From the NCBI GenBank assembly GCA_030428705.1, contig JAUIDI010000002.1, forward strand, positions 558,001-622,000: DNA of 64,000 nt, written 5' to 3'. Positions 7,681 to 18,165 of the stretch are shown here, piece by piece. Positions within the stretch are counted from its first letter, which is position 1, and each line of letters opens with the position of its first letter. Origin of the DNA: Bacteroidia bacterium (GTDB lineage: Bacteria; Bacteroidota; Bacteroidia; Flavobacteriales; Flavobacteriaceae). A program made the translations under genes and the position numbers. The notes beneath the pieces were generated by a model. The model saw nothing but the letters and a program-made list of their open reading frames with translations, did not search any database and was not told the origin of the DNA.

Positions 7681-8580
7681 ATGAACCAAACGATTATGAG
7701 CAAACTCAAATTACTTTTCTTTTGGCCTGCTTTTGCATTTTTTTCCAGCAGCGTCGTTGGACAAGACCAAGAAGTTACGATTACGATAGACACCTTATCA
7801 AATGACGTCTATATGCTAACCGGACAAGGCGGAAATATCGGTATTTATGTTGGCCAAGACCATATATTTATGATCGACGACCAATTCGGTCATTTGAGCG
7901 ATAAGCTTAAAACCGCAATTAGCAAACTTACCGACAAGCCCGTTGCATTTTTGTTCAACACCCATATGCATGGAGACCATACCGGAGGAAATGCAAACTT
8001 CAATTCAGCGGAGACTACCATAGTGGCCCACGACAACGTTCGAAAGACCCTGGCTGCAAAATCGGTTGAGGATTCCAACTTTGACGTCAAAATGCTTCCC
8101 GAAGTTACCTTTTCAGATGATATCACATTTCACGATGGCGATGAGACTATTATGGCCTTTCATGTGCACACGGCGCACACCGATGGAGATGCAATTGTTT
8201 ATTTTTTGGAAAACAACGTGCTGCATATGGGCGATACTTATTTTGCAGGTCGCTATCCATATATTGATCTAAAAAGTGGAGGTAGTGTCGATGGTTATAT
8301 CGAAGCACAGAAAAAGGCGCTGCTCGTTATCAACGACGATACGAAAATCATTCCGGGCCACGGAAGACCTTCTAACAAAAAAGAACTTGCAGGTTCAATC
8401 GCCATGTTGGAAAATATAAAAGGGATTATTCAAAAGGAAATCGATGCCGGCAAATCTTTGGAAGAGGTCAAGAAGAATTCGAAATTGACCAAGACATATG
8501 ATGCCAAATACGGGCAGAATTTCATAAATCCCGAGAGGATGCGCGAGATTTTCTACACCAGCCTAATGGACAAGGAATAA
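7681..8580 (+). CDS. Secreted MBL-fold metallo-hydrolase
   Basis: 299 residues. A signal peptide (about 6-27, cut near VVGQ) is followed by a metallo-beta-lactamase fold. HMHGDH at residues 95-100 supplies the first zinc ligands, HTAHTDGD the third His region, GDTYF the bridging Asp, and IIPGHG the last His. All metal ligands are present, so it is probably an active periplasmic zinc hydrolase, but the substrate cannot be told from sequence. An alternative start is Met6 (7696), which gives a more usual signal peptide. It is convergent with tonB and shares a terminator with it. Confidence 0.88.
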   Translation: MNQTIMSKLKLLFFWPAFAFFSSSVVGQDQEVTITIDTLSNDVYMLTGQGGNIGIYVGQDHIFMIDDQFGHLSDKLKTAISKLTDKPVAFLFNTHMHGDHTGGNANFNSAETTIVAHDNVRKTLAAKSVEDSNFDVKMLPEVTFSDDITFHDGDETIMAFHVHTAHTDGDAIVYFLENNVLHMGDTYFAGRYPYIDLKSGGSVDGYIEAQKKALLVINDDTKIIPGHGRPSNKKELAGSIAMLENIKGIIQKEIDAGKSLEEVKKNSKLTKTYDAKYGQNFINPERMREIFYTSLMDKE

Positions 8581-8592
8581 TCGCACCGCATA

Positions 8593-8624
8593 AAAAAACC
8601 TTGACGTTGACGCCAAGGTTTTTT
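8593..8624. terminator. Bidirectional terminator between MBL hydrolase and tonB
   Basis: AAAAAACCTTG pairs perfectly with CAAGGTTTTTT around a 10-base loop. A-run and T-run flank both sides, so it ends transcripts from both convergent genes. Confidence 0.9.
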
Positions 8625-8644
8625 ATCGTATTTATTTTATGCTT

Positions 8645-9364
8645 CTATTGTAGTTTGAAGGTAATCGGTAAACTAAATGGAACCCTTACCGCTCTACCCC
8701 TTTGCTTACCCGGCGTCATTTTCGGAAGCTTTCCGATAATCCTTGCCGCTTCGGCTTCCAGATTTTTATCGGGCCCTCGCATTCTAACACTTCCGATACT
8801 ACCATCCTTTTGAATCACGAAATTCACGTAAACCTTTCCTTGAACACCCATTTCCTGTGAAATCTCCGGGTATCTAAAGTTCTTTACAACATGTTTCTGG
8901 ATCATGGTCTGGAAACAGTCCCTCATCGCTTTTGCGCCTTTTCCTTTTTCACCCTCACAACCTGGGTAAATAGGCACATCTTCAATAACGGCAAAAGGAA
9001 CATCCACATCTTCCTCGACTTCTTCGACCACAACATCTTCGATTTCAACGATTTCCTCTTCTTGGCTGGTCTCGGTAGATTCGATAACCGTCTCTTCTAC
9101 TTCCTCTTCATCTTCGACTACTTCGATAATTTCGGGCGCTGCCGGTGGCGGTGGCGGTGGCGGGGTCTTGATCTGCTCAGTCATTGGAACTTCCTCGTCA
9201 AGATCATCTTCAACGTTCATCGAAATGTCATAATCATTCGTCTTATCGTATGTTTTCCACTCGAACGAGAAGTAGGTCAACAACATGACCAAGAACAGGC
9301 CGATAACAAAATACAGACCGCTATTTCTGCCGACGTCTGCTTTTGGATTCTTTTTCAGTTCCAT
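8645..9364 (-). CDS. tonB: TonB family energy transducer
   Basis: 239 residues: short cytoplasmic tail, one membrane helix at about 17-36 (GLYFVIGLFLVMLLTYFSF), a proline run (PPPPPPP) and a very acidic periplasmic spacer of Glu/Val repeats. A C-terminal TonB_C domain begins near residue 140, with YPGC, FRYPEISQEMGVQGKVYV and the closing VPFSLPITFKL. It transmits proton-motive energy from ExbBD to outer-membrane receptors. ExbBD is not adjacent. Acidic rather than Pro/Lys-rich linkers are common in Bacteroidota TonB proteins. Confidence 0.93.
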   Translation of the reverse strand: MELKKNPKADVGRNSGLYFVIGLFLVMLLTYFSFEWKTYDKTNDYDISMNVEDDLDEEVPMTEQIKTPPPPPPPAAPEIIEVVEDEEEVEETVIESTETSQEEEIVEIEDVVVEEVEEDVDVPFAVIEDVPIYPGCEGEKGKGAKAMRDCFQTMIQKHVVKNFRYPEISQEMGVQGKVYVNFVIQKDGSIGSVRMRGPDKNLEAEAARIIGKLPKMTPGKQRGRAVRVPFSLPITFKLQ

Positions 9365-9418
9365 AATCTGTGAATTTTTATGTTCGCTAATTTAATTAAA
9401 TAATTGAGAAAAATGCAA

Positions 9419-9820
9419 CTATTGTTTCCAATTTAATCCCGTATTTCCAGAAAAAAGGAAATTTACGGCCAATACGCCACATAAAGCACCAATGCTATTG
9501 GCCAGGCCATCAAAAATGTCGCCCTCCCTGTCAAGGGTGAACACATATTGAATTGCCTCAATAATTATACCAAAAACAATCATTGACGAACAGGTCAAAA
9601 GCAAAGTTTTCCGATATGCAGCCTTTCCTTCCGTGTATTCGCGAACTGCCATAGCCCCCAATATAACCGCCACAAAATAGAATGTAAAATGAACGGCCTT
9701 ATCTATATGGGGAATTTCAAAACTTGGAAGGTCATCGTCATCAAAAGAAAATAAGCTGGACCATGTTATGAACACCATCCAGCTTAGAAATGTGATTTTA
9801 TAAAAATGCCTTTTAAGCAC
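9419..9820 (-). CDS. VanZ family membrane protein
   Basis: 133 residues with four hydrophobic helices and the VanZ-type signatures [23 protein letters not shown] and [12 protein letters not shown]. The function of stand-alone VanZ proteins in Bacteroidota is not established. The start is a GTG (9818-9820) embedded in the last codons of gcvH, an 8-base overlap that implies translational coupling to gcvH. No metabolic link to glycine cleavage is evident. Confidence 0.88.
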   Translation of the reverse strand: MLKRHFYKITFLSWMVFITWSSLFSFDDDDLPSFEIPHIDKAVHFTFYFVAVILGAMAVREYTEGKAAYRKTLLLTCSSMIVFGIIIEAIQYVFTLDREGDIFDGLANSIGALCGVLAVNFLFSGNTGLNWKQ

Positions 9821-10193
9821 CTATCAATTCTTTGTAATCATCCGCACTCAGCAACCCATCGATTTGTGAGCTATCGCTGATCTTTACCTTTATCATCCAG
9901 CCTTGACCATAGGGGTCACTGTTCACTTTTTCAGGCTCATCCTCCAATACTTCGTTGAACTCGATTATCTCACCACTCAAAGGCAAAAACAGATCCGATA
10001 CGGTCTTGACTGCCTCTACGGTTCCGAAGATTTCTTCTTGTTCAAGGGTCTCATCGACCGTTTCAACCTCCACATAAACGATGTCACCCAATTCTCCCTG
10101 AGCGAAATCGGTTATGCCTATGGTGGCCACATCGCCATTTATCATCACCCATTCATGGTCTTTAGTATATTTTAATTCGGATGGTATATTCAT
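9813..10193 (-). CDS. gcvH: Glycine cleavage system H protein
   Basis: 126 residues, the normal length. The lipoylation site is Lys63 within [18 protein letters not shown], and the N-terminal YTKDHEWV and HydE-like [17 protein letters not shown] motifs are canonical. The lipoyl arm carries the aminomethyl intermediate between GcvP, GcvT and Lpd, none of which is in this window, so the pathway genes are dispersed. It sits between sprA and vanZ and has its own consensus promoter. Confidence 0.97.
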   Translation of the reverse strand: MNIPSELKYTKDHEWVMINGDVATIGITDFAQGELGDIVYVEVETVDETLEQEEIFGTVEAVKTVSDLFLPLSGEIIEFNEVLEDEPEKVNSDPYGQGWMIKVKISDSSQIDGLLSADDYKELIGA

Positions 10194-10216
10194 TTTTCAA
10201 ATTTTTATCGATCGAG

Positions 10217-10247
10217 CAAATGTAAATGATTCTTATTACCTTTTCAA
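10217..10247 (-). promoter_or_regulatory. Consensus promoter of gcvH-vanZ
   Basis: On the minus strand TTG (10245-10247), a 20-base spacer and TACATTTG (10217-10224) are a perfect Bacteroidota promoter 24 bases upstream of the gcvH ATG. This separates gcvH from the preceding sprA transcript. Confidence 0.75.
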
Positions 10248-10325
10248 CAAAGATCAAAACAAAAGAGGAAGGGTTTTTTCCTTATCTTGAAATTTCCGTT
10301 TACTATACCCTACCTGGCATTGAAG

Positions 10326-13300
10326 TTAGTTTCCAAAATTGTAACGAAGTGTAAAGCCCGTATTGATTGTTGTTTGGGGAAAGGCCGTAGATACCGCGAA
10401 TTTTGAGAACGAGTGGTCATAAAAGAACAAAGCGGCCAAATTCTTGCTCAGGGCATATTCCGCACTGAACTTTATGGACAATAAATTCTGACCCGAGGTT
10501 ATCTGATTGTTATCGATGTCGAGGTTTCGAATAATGGTAATGTTATCCCTTAGGGTCATATCGGCCTTAAGGTTCAGATCACCTTTCAACCGTGTTTTAT
10601 TGCCTCCTATATTTGTGACAAACTGAACATCTTTTATACGATAGCCCAGACCAAGGGTGTATTCTTTACCATTTATCTCGGTCATGAGGTTGTTGTCGAA
10701 ACTCAGCGACATGGTTCTATCAGTACGCACCTCAGCAAGGACACTCACCGAATTTTGCATCTCAAAATCGACCCGCATCAGGGGGTTGAATTGATCGGTC
10801 AAGACTACATTGTTCAAAATGAGGTCAGGCAACAAATCGTCAGTTTCCGGATCGGTAGTCGAATTGGTCTTCTCTAAATTGGTTTGAAACGAATTGATGC
10901 TGTAGGCCGCACGATATCCATGGCTCAACGAGAAACGTTTGAACTTCTTTTTGAACCATTTGTTACGCATCAAACCGGTGTATTTAATATTCCAATTGGG
11001 TATGGGTATTTGACGGAAAATGTCCAGGTTTACCCTATCGGCATCTTGGCCGGTATAGGCGGCAAAGAAAGCGGGCAACAGTACCTCTTGCTGTGTTTTT
11101 CCGTATAGTTCGGGAAATCCGTCATCGTCCAATGTACCTGGAGTACCACCCCTATCGGCGACCAAACGATTGGCAATAATGATCCTGTTCTCCTTGAACT
11201 TTTCAAAAGTGGCTGAGGTAAATTCATCGCTTTTACCAAAAGCCGTACCTATCATCATGGTCGAAATACTAAAATTGCCATAATCGTTGACCAACCCATT
11301 TTGCTCTTGCAGCCACGCCTGTAAATCATAGTTCTCTTGACGGCTTTTCGAATATTGTCGATCGGCCACGAGATCGATGGTCAAATCTTGGGTCGGTTGT
11401 GCCGTAGCAGTAATGTTCAACTGCCTATTGGTATTTTTCATATACTGTTCGTTGAATTCATTGAAGTTGGTCAACCAACCTCGTTTGGCAGCTTCAAACC
11501 TTACATCCGACTGGCTACCGAACACAAAACCAAGGCTGGGCCTGGCCGTACCGATAAACCCTATCGACTGGGTATAGCCCGGTAAGACCGTTCCGTTGGT
11601 TTCACTAAAATTGACATTCAGACGCTTGACCATGGTAAGTATATCCACAGTGGTATTGAAAAGCCCGCTTGTCTTGCCCTTGGTCTTTTCTTGATTCGAT
11701 GCCGCGTTCCCGGCTTTATCTCTTCGAACCGGTGCCGCATTAGCAGCGGTCTTGCCATCCCGTTTTTTTAGCCCTAGGAGGTCATAGAATTTCTGAAGTC
11801 CCATCGAAGCGGTCAAATTATGCGTATTGGCATTTTGAACAGTGTTGATCGAAATCGGGTTCAGTTCGCTTACAGGGGTATCAGGATTCTGTGCTTCTGC
11901 AACGGCCTGGTTCAGGGCATCACCACCGCGTTGCCAGTCAAAGTTACTGGTATAGCTATACTGCGCATTTATAAAATCAAGTGCCGGAATCTTGGCGAAG
12001 GGTAGTTCGTAGTTCAACTCCATTTGTTGCGCATGCCGATTCGGGACCCCAATATCGAAAAAACCGTCCCAAAGTTCCATTTCCTTCAATATTTCAAGAT
12101 TCCCTTGGTCATCGCGTGTTTCTCCCAAATAATTTCTTACGATATTGTTGTTACTACCAGTAAGGTTCAGGCGAAGCGATTTGGTCAAGGCATAGTTAAT
12201 GGCATATTGCCAATTGAATTGGTAGTTGCGCTGTTGTAGTTCTGGCAGCTCTAATCGTTCCACACCTTCTTCCACAACATCCCTAAAACGTTGTTTATTG
12301 AACTGTCGGTTGATATTCGAGTTGACCGAAATCGTCGCGGGCAACAAGCTCAAATTCAATTCTTTGAGCCATTTCCAATACTTTCCGGTAAAAAGGGAAT
12401 CTTTCTTGGCAAAAGGAGCCACTTCTACCGGTTCAAAACTGTGATTGTAAACAAAACCGGTGTTCACATTTTGATCGCGCAGATTGGCGATCTCAAAATC
12501 GCGATGATCGGTCTCATTGTACGAATAATTAAAAGTAAAATTTTCGATGTCATAAAAATTGGCATCTGCCTCTTCGCCACGTTCCTTGCGAACCCCTATA
12601 AAGTTGATACTGGTCCTCTTCGTATAATCTTCGGCCTGCTCTTGAAGATTGTCGGCCGTTTCTTGATCGGGAGCCGAAGCTATCAGATCATCCAATTTCA
12701 GGTCATCATATACCGGATCGAATTCAGGGGTAATAAGTTCTTCGGAAATACCATAGTTGAAGGGAAGTTGGATTCCCCATTTTTTGGGCAACAATTGACC
12801 TAGATTTACATTGGTGACCACATCGTAGGAAATCGCATCTTCTCGCAAACGCTCGTTCGGCATTTGATCGATGGCACCAAAGCCAGAAGTGCTTCTTCCA
12901 CCCGTTGCCGATACATTGGCAAAATCGGCTATGTTTGCATCGACGGCGGCAACGGCGGCCCACCCGCCATTATTGTCGAGTCCGGCCAAACGGAGCTCAT
13001 TGAACCAAACTTCGCCCCTAGCGGGTAAATTATCGGTATTCTTAACACCAACCATCATACTTCGAATGCTTCCCAACGAAGGATTTCCCCGAATTCCCAC
13101 ACGAAGGCTTCCCTCTGGTCTCGGGGCGAATTCAGCTACAGGTATTATCTCTCCATCCACAATATCGAAAAATTGCAATTCGCTCAAGGGGACATCATTT
13201 CGGTTATTGATACGGACAGACTTAATCCTATTAAGGTCGGCAAGTGCAATTTCCATCCTATTCGCTTCTGGCCAAATCTCACTTTCAGAGGAAGCTCCAT

Positions 13301-16300
13301 GGGAAGTGAATTCCAATGGCAATTCCATCTGATAAAAATTCTGTGAAAAATCGGTACCGATCCTTAGGAAACCTACCAGCGGTTTTGTTCCGCTTGGAAA
13401 ATCGTTTTCGTCGATTTCTTCGGCATGAACGAACATTTTAATTTTTTCATACTGACGTACATCGATATTGATATTCTTAAACACACCACGGGAATCTTCG
13501 GATTGCAGGTTCTCGACCAGGAAGGAGAGCGAGGCCTCGTTTTGACGAATAATGGTATTGTTGTTATTCAACCTTTCGCGAATGACCCCCGGGGGCAGCA
13601 CATAAGGTATCGGTTGCCTTTTCTCATTCTCTTCGATATTCACTGTATTCACGTCGACCGTAGTACCATCATCGGCAGGATTATTGTCGATATCCTCATC
13701 TTGGAGCGTTTTGGTATAGGCCCGCCAATCACCTTTTCCAAGGTCAAGGGTGGCAAATCGAAGTACCACATCGTTCGAAAACCCGGTAAGGTACATCCGC
13801 ATAAAACTAATCGAGCGAAAATCGGTAATACCCCCTTCGGCGTTCGTAAAATCGCTCAACGGTATCTTATACTGAATCCATCTACGGTTCAATGTAGAAC
13901 CATCGGGCAATTCGGGGGTAACGTCCTCCTTGATGTCCGTGACATATTTATCATTGATAGTAGTATTCGGCTTGATGGCAATACGGTATTCATAATAGCT
14001 GTTAACCGTATTCATGGTGAGGTCACGATCGATATCCTCGACATCGGGCAAGGTGGTCGAGCCCCGATTTGTGTTGGTTACCTCAACAGGTGAATTACCA
14101 TCCGGATTGTTAAAATCGCGATAGCGTTCCAAAATCCCACCATCTCGATTTAGATAGTAGGTATAATTATCCAAAGCGGGATCTTCGCCATTACCATAAA
14201 TGGCAGCCTCCGACGCATCGTCAAGACCATCGTAACCTACATCTTGAAGGGTACGATTATTCTGATCGGCATCAAAGGCATAGACCAAAGCTTGAGTAGA
14301 AGGAACTTGCCCCCAATCGGTCGGTTGAACCGGGTCGGTCGCTTGTATGGGAAGTCCATTTTCATATTGTTTACGGCCATCTTTCAATACATCTTCGGAG
14401 ATGTTGCCCAAGTTAATGACCAATTCCCCATCATCAGTCGCCAATCCATCAACATAAGGATCCAATACCCAAAATTGCACGAATTCTACATTGGCCTGTT
14501 CAAAATTGGTACTACTCAACGAGCGCATAATGCCTCCCCATTTGTTTTCCGCTGCCGTAATTTCAAAATTGGGATTTGTATTATAAGGCCCTTTTTCATT
14601 GGGATAATATGCCAAATCCAAAGTGCCCTGCACCGTCGTTTGGCCTTGGGCAATATCTACTTGGGGAAATACCTCATCGATAAAAATCCTTCTGGTAGCA
14701 TTGGTCGAGATATCACTATCGCTGATTTCAGAAGGCCGTTGGTTTGTATAGAAAATCGGGTCGATGGTGTACCAAGCCATTTTGGCCCTGCCTTGGCCGG
14801 TTATCAATCCCGTATCCAAGGGGTCGTTTAAAAACTCCAAAGGTGGACTTGCCATTGACCATCCTAAAGAAGAACGGATATCGATCAACGCTTGTGCCCC
14901 TTCGAAATCATCGAGATAGGTGGTAGTTTCACCCTCAAAATCTGCATTTTTGGGCGAATTGGGCCGCAACCAAGCCACTTCACCTCGCACTGACAAGTTC
15001 GATGGTACATCGGTATCGATATTGGGCAAATGATTGACCATTCGCGTCAAAAAGGGAATCTCGGTCGAAAAATTACCATTGATACCAAAAATGGTATTGT
15101 TCACGGGTTCCGTTCCGTAGTTTGATTTTTGGGTCAATGGTCTTTCGTTCAAATTCAAGAGGGTAGCGCCCATCACGAAATTCTTGTTGAACTGGTGTTC
15201 AACATTGACACCGGTAAACCTTCTCGTTTGTTGGCCGAATACCGCATTGTTCTCTACCGAAATATTTATGGGGGTGTTCGAGGCCTCCAGACTGGGATCC
15301 AATATCTGCACCGTACCGGCCTGATAATTTACCGTGTAGTCAATACCTTCCTGCAACTGACGGCCACCCGCAGTTACGCGCACCGAACCTCTTGGAACAT
15401 TGAAGGCCCCAATGGGAATACCATTGCTACCTTCCGACTTATAACGTCCTTTTAATTGGAACCTATTTTTTTCAGAATCCTCGAATGAGTCCGCCTTGGT
15501 AGATGAATACAGGTTTCTATAGACATACTTTTTCTGGTTCTCGTTGTACCCTTGATCATTCTCTACATCGTAGGTTCCGCCACCCAAACGTTCGAACAAA
15601 TATTCGCCAAAAGGTTCGACCTTGGTAAAAATGATAAGCCCCTGTTGCATGTTTACCGTAATACCAGGAACAAAATCGAAGAATCCGTCCCCACCGCTCT
15701 GCACATCGTTGTATACGTTGAGACGATCTAGATTGAAGACATCCAAGAGAATTCGTTCTTGAAATCCATCGGGCCACCCCGACCCTGGGCCTTCTACAAC
15801 CGGAGTAATATAATTTCGTGGTGTTGGATCCGAATACAGTATGTTCAACTTGAAATCATCTTGACTCAACCGAAAAGCCCCGGTCGCGTAGATGTTCTTC
15901 ATCATCAAATCCCAGATTGGATCAGAGACGTTGGTAATGTTGCTTTTTAACAGTTTTAGAATGAGGGTGTTGTTCTCGATTATCGGATTCGTACCGTTGA
16001 TTCCGCCTGTAACCGTTGTCGCATCCAAACCTCCGTTGGCGAACTCACCGACCTGATACACTTGTCCGTTATAGGTATATTGATAAGCAACCCCCAAAAC
16101 CTCATCATTGCTCAAACGTTGATTGAGCGAAATATAGCCCAACTGCGAATTGAAGGTATAATCACGGGTCAATTCAAGTTTTCGGGCGTTTTCAAGAATT
16201 GCATAGTCGAATCCTTGATTCGGACTGTAACCGTTAACAAAACTTGAACCATTGAACCCGCTCTCAACGGTAGCGATGTCACGAATGTTGTCATTCAATG

Positions 16301-17519
16301 CCCCTGTTCCTATTTGTGCGGGATCAAAGTCGTTGGCATCATTTCGTGGCAACGCAACCCCCGTTATATCAAAGAACCCTCCGGTAGCACCATTGGCCCT
16401 ACCGACCCGGGTATTATCAGGATTCGATTCGCCCAAATCTTGAATACCGACCACATTTCTAACGTTCAAGGTCTGTTGGCTTCGATTGGTCACCCAAACC
16501 TCAAGTCGAGTAATCTGCACCTGACTCTTGATATAGGGATAGTTGGCCAACGCCTCGTCATAATTGTTCCTGAAAAAATGGGAAAGAAAGAAATGTTTGT
16601 CCTCGTCATAATCCAAGGCGGTCAACGAAAACTCGTTTATGGTTCCACCTCCTTGGGCAACCACGGTATTGTTTTGCGAGCGTTGCTCTGAAAACACTGC
16701 GGTGACCTTTGTCTTGCCAAATTGCAATTGGGTCTTTACCCCAAAAAGGCTTTGTGCCCCGGTTATCAGCGAACTGTTCAGTGGCATATTAACATTACCC
16801 ACTTCTATTTTCTGAAGGATGTCGTCTTCGGTAGGCGTATAATCCAACTTCACGATATTCTGAAAATCGAAGGTCGCCTCAGTATCATAATTGGCGGTAA
16901 CCTGTAGTCGTTCACCAATCTTGCCCAACATACTGAGACTGATCCTTTGGTCAAAATCAAAGGATAAATTCGTTCGGTTTCTTGGCGAGAGGGATGGGTT
17001 GTCGTTCTTCTGCCAAATAACGCCCAGATCCATGGCTACGGAACCCTGGGGTATTACTTCGATCGTATTCCCCCCGAAAACCGATTCAAAAAAGTCATTG
17101 TTGATGTAGAAATTCGGAAGTAAGTTCTTTCGAGCCTCTTCGCTACCTTCCTTCTTGCCTGAATAGGCGTCCGATTTTTCCTTGAAATAATTTTTGATAT
17201 CCTCTTTGCGGACCATCTCTAGGTATTGCTCAGGAGTCAAGATTATCGGATAGCCAATATCGAAATCGCCAATGCTCTCATTGTAAATGTAGCGATCTAA
17301 CTTTGGGTCATAAATGTATTTGGAAACAATACTATCGGGATTGTCAAGTGCCAATTTTCCTAGGGAAAAGCCAGTCTTGACAGAGTCGACTTCCTGTTCA
17401 GTCTGCTCTCCTTCATTCGTTTCTTGTGCGTAGGAAAAATCCGCGGACATCAAGAAAAGTACAAATAGGAAGAGAAGCTTAAATGTCGATTTAAGAAATT
17501 GTTTTGCCCCGTCTTTCAA
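10326..17519 (-). CDS. sprA: SprA, giant outer-membrane translocon of the type IX secretion system / gliding motility
   Basis: 2397 residues, the size expected for SprA (Sov in Porphyromonas). A signal peptide (residues 1-32, cut after SYAQ) is followed by extended beta-rich sequence to the end, which closes with the outer-membrane-like TGFTLRYNFGN. SprA is known to form a very large single-chain beta-barrel through which T9SS cargo leaves the cell, and it is needed for gliding in Flavobacterium johnsoniae. The T9SS client encoded at 61990-62334 would be a user. The first plausible start is a TTG (17517-17519), five bases after the ruvA stop; no ATG fits the signal peptide. That spacing suggests translational coupling to ruvA. 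Confidence 0.96.
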   Translation of the reverse strand: MKDGAKQFLKSTFKLLFLFVLFLMSADFSYAQETNEGEQTEQEVDSVKTGFSLGKLALDNPDSIVSKYIYDPKLDRYIYNESIGDFDIGYPIILTPEQYLEMVRKEDIKNYFKEKSDAYSGKKEGSEEARKNLLPNFYINNDFFESVFGGNTIEVIPQGSVAMDLGVIWQKNDNPSLSPRNRTNLSFDFDQRISLSMLGKIGERLQVTANYDTEATFDFQNIVKLDYTPTEDDILQKIEVGNVNMPLNSSLITGAQSLFGVKTQLQFGKTKVTAVFSEQRSQNNTVVAQGGGTINEFSLTALDYDEDKHFFLSHFFRNNYDEALANYPYIKSQVQITRLEVWVTNRSQQTLNVRNVVGIQDLGESNPDNTRVGRANGATGGFFDITGVALPRNDANDFDPAQIGTGALNDNIRDIATVESGFNGSSFVNGYSPNQGFDYAILENARKLELTRDYTFNSQLGYISLNQRLSNDEVLGVAYQYTYNGQVYQVGEFANGGLDATTVTGGINGTNPIIENNTLILKLLKSNITNVSDPIWDLMMKNIYATGAFRLSQDDFKLNILYSDPTPRNYITPVVEGPGSGWPDGFQERILLDVFNLDRLNVYNDVQSGGDGFFDFVPGITVNMQQGLIIFTKVEPFGEYLFERLGGGTYDVENDQGYNENQKKYVYRNLYSSTKADSFEDSEKNRFQLKGRYKSEGSNGIPIGAFNVPRGSVRVTAGGRQLQEGIDYTVNYQAGTVQILDPSLEASNTPINISVENNAVFGQQTRRFTGVNVEHQFNKNFVMGATLLNLNERPLTQKSNYGTEPVNNTIFGINGNFSTEIPFLTRMVNHLPNIDTDVPSNLSVRGEVAWLRPNSPKNADFEGETTTYLDDFEGAQALIDIRSSLGWSMASPPLEFLNDPLDTGLITGQGRAKMAWYTIDPIFYTNQRPSEISDSDISTNATRRIFIDEVFPQVDIAQGQTTVQGTLDLAYYPNEKGPYNTNPNFEITAAENKWGGIMRSLSSTNFEQANVEFVQFWVLDPYVDGLATDDGELVINLGNISEDVLKDGRKQYENGLPIQATDPVQPTDWGQVPSTQALVYAFDADQNNRTLQDVGYDGLDDASEAAIYGNGEDPALDNYTYYLNRDGGILERYRDFNNPDGNSPVEVTNTNRGSTTLPDVEDIDRDLTMNTVNSYYEYRIAIKPNTTINDKYVTDIKEDVTPELPDGSTLNRRWIQYKIPLSDFTNAEGGITDFRSISFMRMYLTGFSNDVVLRFATLDLGKGDWRAYTKTLQDEDIDNNPADDGTTVDVNTVNIEENEKRQPIPYVLPPGVIRERLNNNNTIIRQNEASLSFLVENLQSEDSRGVFKNINIDVRQYEKIKMFVHAEEIDENDFPSGTKPLVGFLRIGTDFSQNFYQMELPLEFTSHGASSESEIWPEANRMEIALADLNRIKSVRINNRNDVPLSELQFFDIVDGEIIPVAEFAPRPEGSLRVGIRGNPSLGSIRSMMVGVKNTDNLPARGEVWFNELRLAGLDNNGGWAAVAAVDANIADFANVSATGGRSTSGFGAIDQMPNERLREDAISYDVVTNVNLGQLLPKKWGIQLPFNYGISEELITPEFDPVYDDLKLDDLIASAPDQETADNLQEQAEDYTKRTSINFIGVRKERGEEADANFYDIENFTFNYSYNETDHRDFEIANLRDQNVNTGFVYNHSFEPVEVAPFAKKDSLFTGKYWKWLKELNLSLLPATISVNSNINRQFNKQRFRDVVEEGVERLELPELQQRNYQFNWQYAINYALTKSLRLNLTGSNNNIVRNYLGETRDDQGNLEILKEMELWDGFFDIGVPNRHAQQMELNYELPFAKIPALDFINAQYSYTSNFDWQRGGDALNQAVAEAQNPDTPVSELNPISINTVQNANTHNLTASMGLQKFYDLLGLKKRDGKTAANAAPVRRDKAGNAASNQEKTKGKTSGLFNTTVDILTMVKRLNVNFSETNGTVLPGYTQSIGFIGTARPSLGFVFGSQSDVRFEAAKRGWLTNFNEFNEQYMKNTNRQLNITATAQPTQDLTIDLVADRQYSKSRQENYDLQAWLQEQNGLVNDYGNFSISTMMIGTAFGKSDEFTSATFEKFKENRIIIANRLVADRGGTPGTLDDDGFPELYGKTQQEVLLPAFFAAYTGQDADRVNLDIFRQIPIPNWNIKYTGLMRNKWFKKKFKRFSLSHGYRAAYSINSFQTNLEKTNSTTDPETDDLLPDLILNNVVLTDQFNPLMRVDFEMQNSVSVLAEVRTDRTMSLSFDNNLMTEINGKEYTLGLGYRIKDVQFVTNIGGNKTRLKGDLNLKADMTLRDNITIIRNLDIDNNQITSGQNLLSIKFSAEYALSKNLAALFFYDHSFSKFAVSTAFPQTTINTGFTLRYNFGN

Positions 17520-17524
17520 ACTTA

Positions 17525-18106
17525 TTACAAATTTTTCAGCGCCAGTTTAATGATGTTCTCGACGCTTAAGGTAGCATCTTGGCTTAAAACCTTGTCAACG
17601 GCCTTTTCAGCCTGTCTTCTGACAAATCCAAGAACCTCTAATGCAGATAACGCTTCTTCTTTATTTGTATTGTTCGAATGAGCCGAAACTTCGCTAATAT
17701 CGTAGACTTTTAAAATCTTGTCACGTAAATCCAAAATTACCCTTTGTGCGGTTTTGGCACCTATCCCCTTGATTGCCTGTATAGACGGTACATCTCCGTT
17801 GGCGATGGCATCACGAATCTGTAAGGGCGTCATCGAAGAAAGCATGGTTCTCGCCGTACTCGATCCAATACCTGAAACGGACAATAACAAACGGAAAATC
17901 TCGCGTTCCGATTTCTCAACAAAACCAAAAAGTGTATGTGAATCCTCCTTCACCTGCAAATGGGTAAACAGATTGATATTCTCAATGTCCTGTATTTGAG
18001 AAAATGTATGAAGTGAAATGTTCACGAAATAGCCGACTCCTCCACATTCGATGATAACATGTGTTGGATTCTTTTCAACCAGTTTGCCTTTTAAGTGATG
18101 GATCAT
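17525..18106 (-). CDS. ruvA: Holliday junction branch migration protein RuvA
   Basis: Starting at the ATG at 18106 (MIHHLKGKLVEKNPTHVIIE) the protein has 193 residues, as RuvA usually does. An upstream in-frame TTG at 18127 would add seven residues that the family lacks. Domain I is an OB fold, domain II holds two helix-hairpin-helix motifs (LLSVSGIGSSTARTML and IQAIKGIGAKTAQRVILDL), and the C-terminal domain III (ALEVLGFVRRQAEKAV) binds RuvB. RuvB is encoded separately at 27256-28278. The stop codon is five bases from the sprA start. Confidence 0.96.
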   Translation of the reverse strand: MIHHLKGKLVEKNPTHVIIECGGVGYFVNISLHTFSQIQDIENINLFTHLQVKEDSHTLFGFVEKSEREIFRLLLSVSGIGSSTARTMLSSMTPLQIRDAIANGDVPSIQAIKGIGAKTAQRVILDLRDKILKVYDISEVSAHSNNTNKEEALSALEVLGFVRRQAEKAVDKVLSQDATLSVENIIKLALKNL

Positions 18107-18165
18107 TTTTGAGGTATCGGGTTTCAAGTTTCAGCTATATGGAGTTAATCTGAAACTCTTTACTG

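Noticed and set aside
8891-9373. 160-codon plus-strand ORF rich in Phe and Asp opposite tonB
   Set aside because: It mirrors the Glu/Val-rich linker of TonB in reverse and has no independent evidence.
10884-17109. Many plus-strand ORFs of 60-220 codons opposite sprA
   Set aside because: They are antisense shadows of the long sprA frame, without signal peptides, promoters or family motifs.
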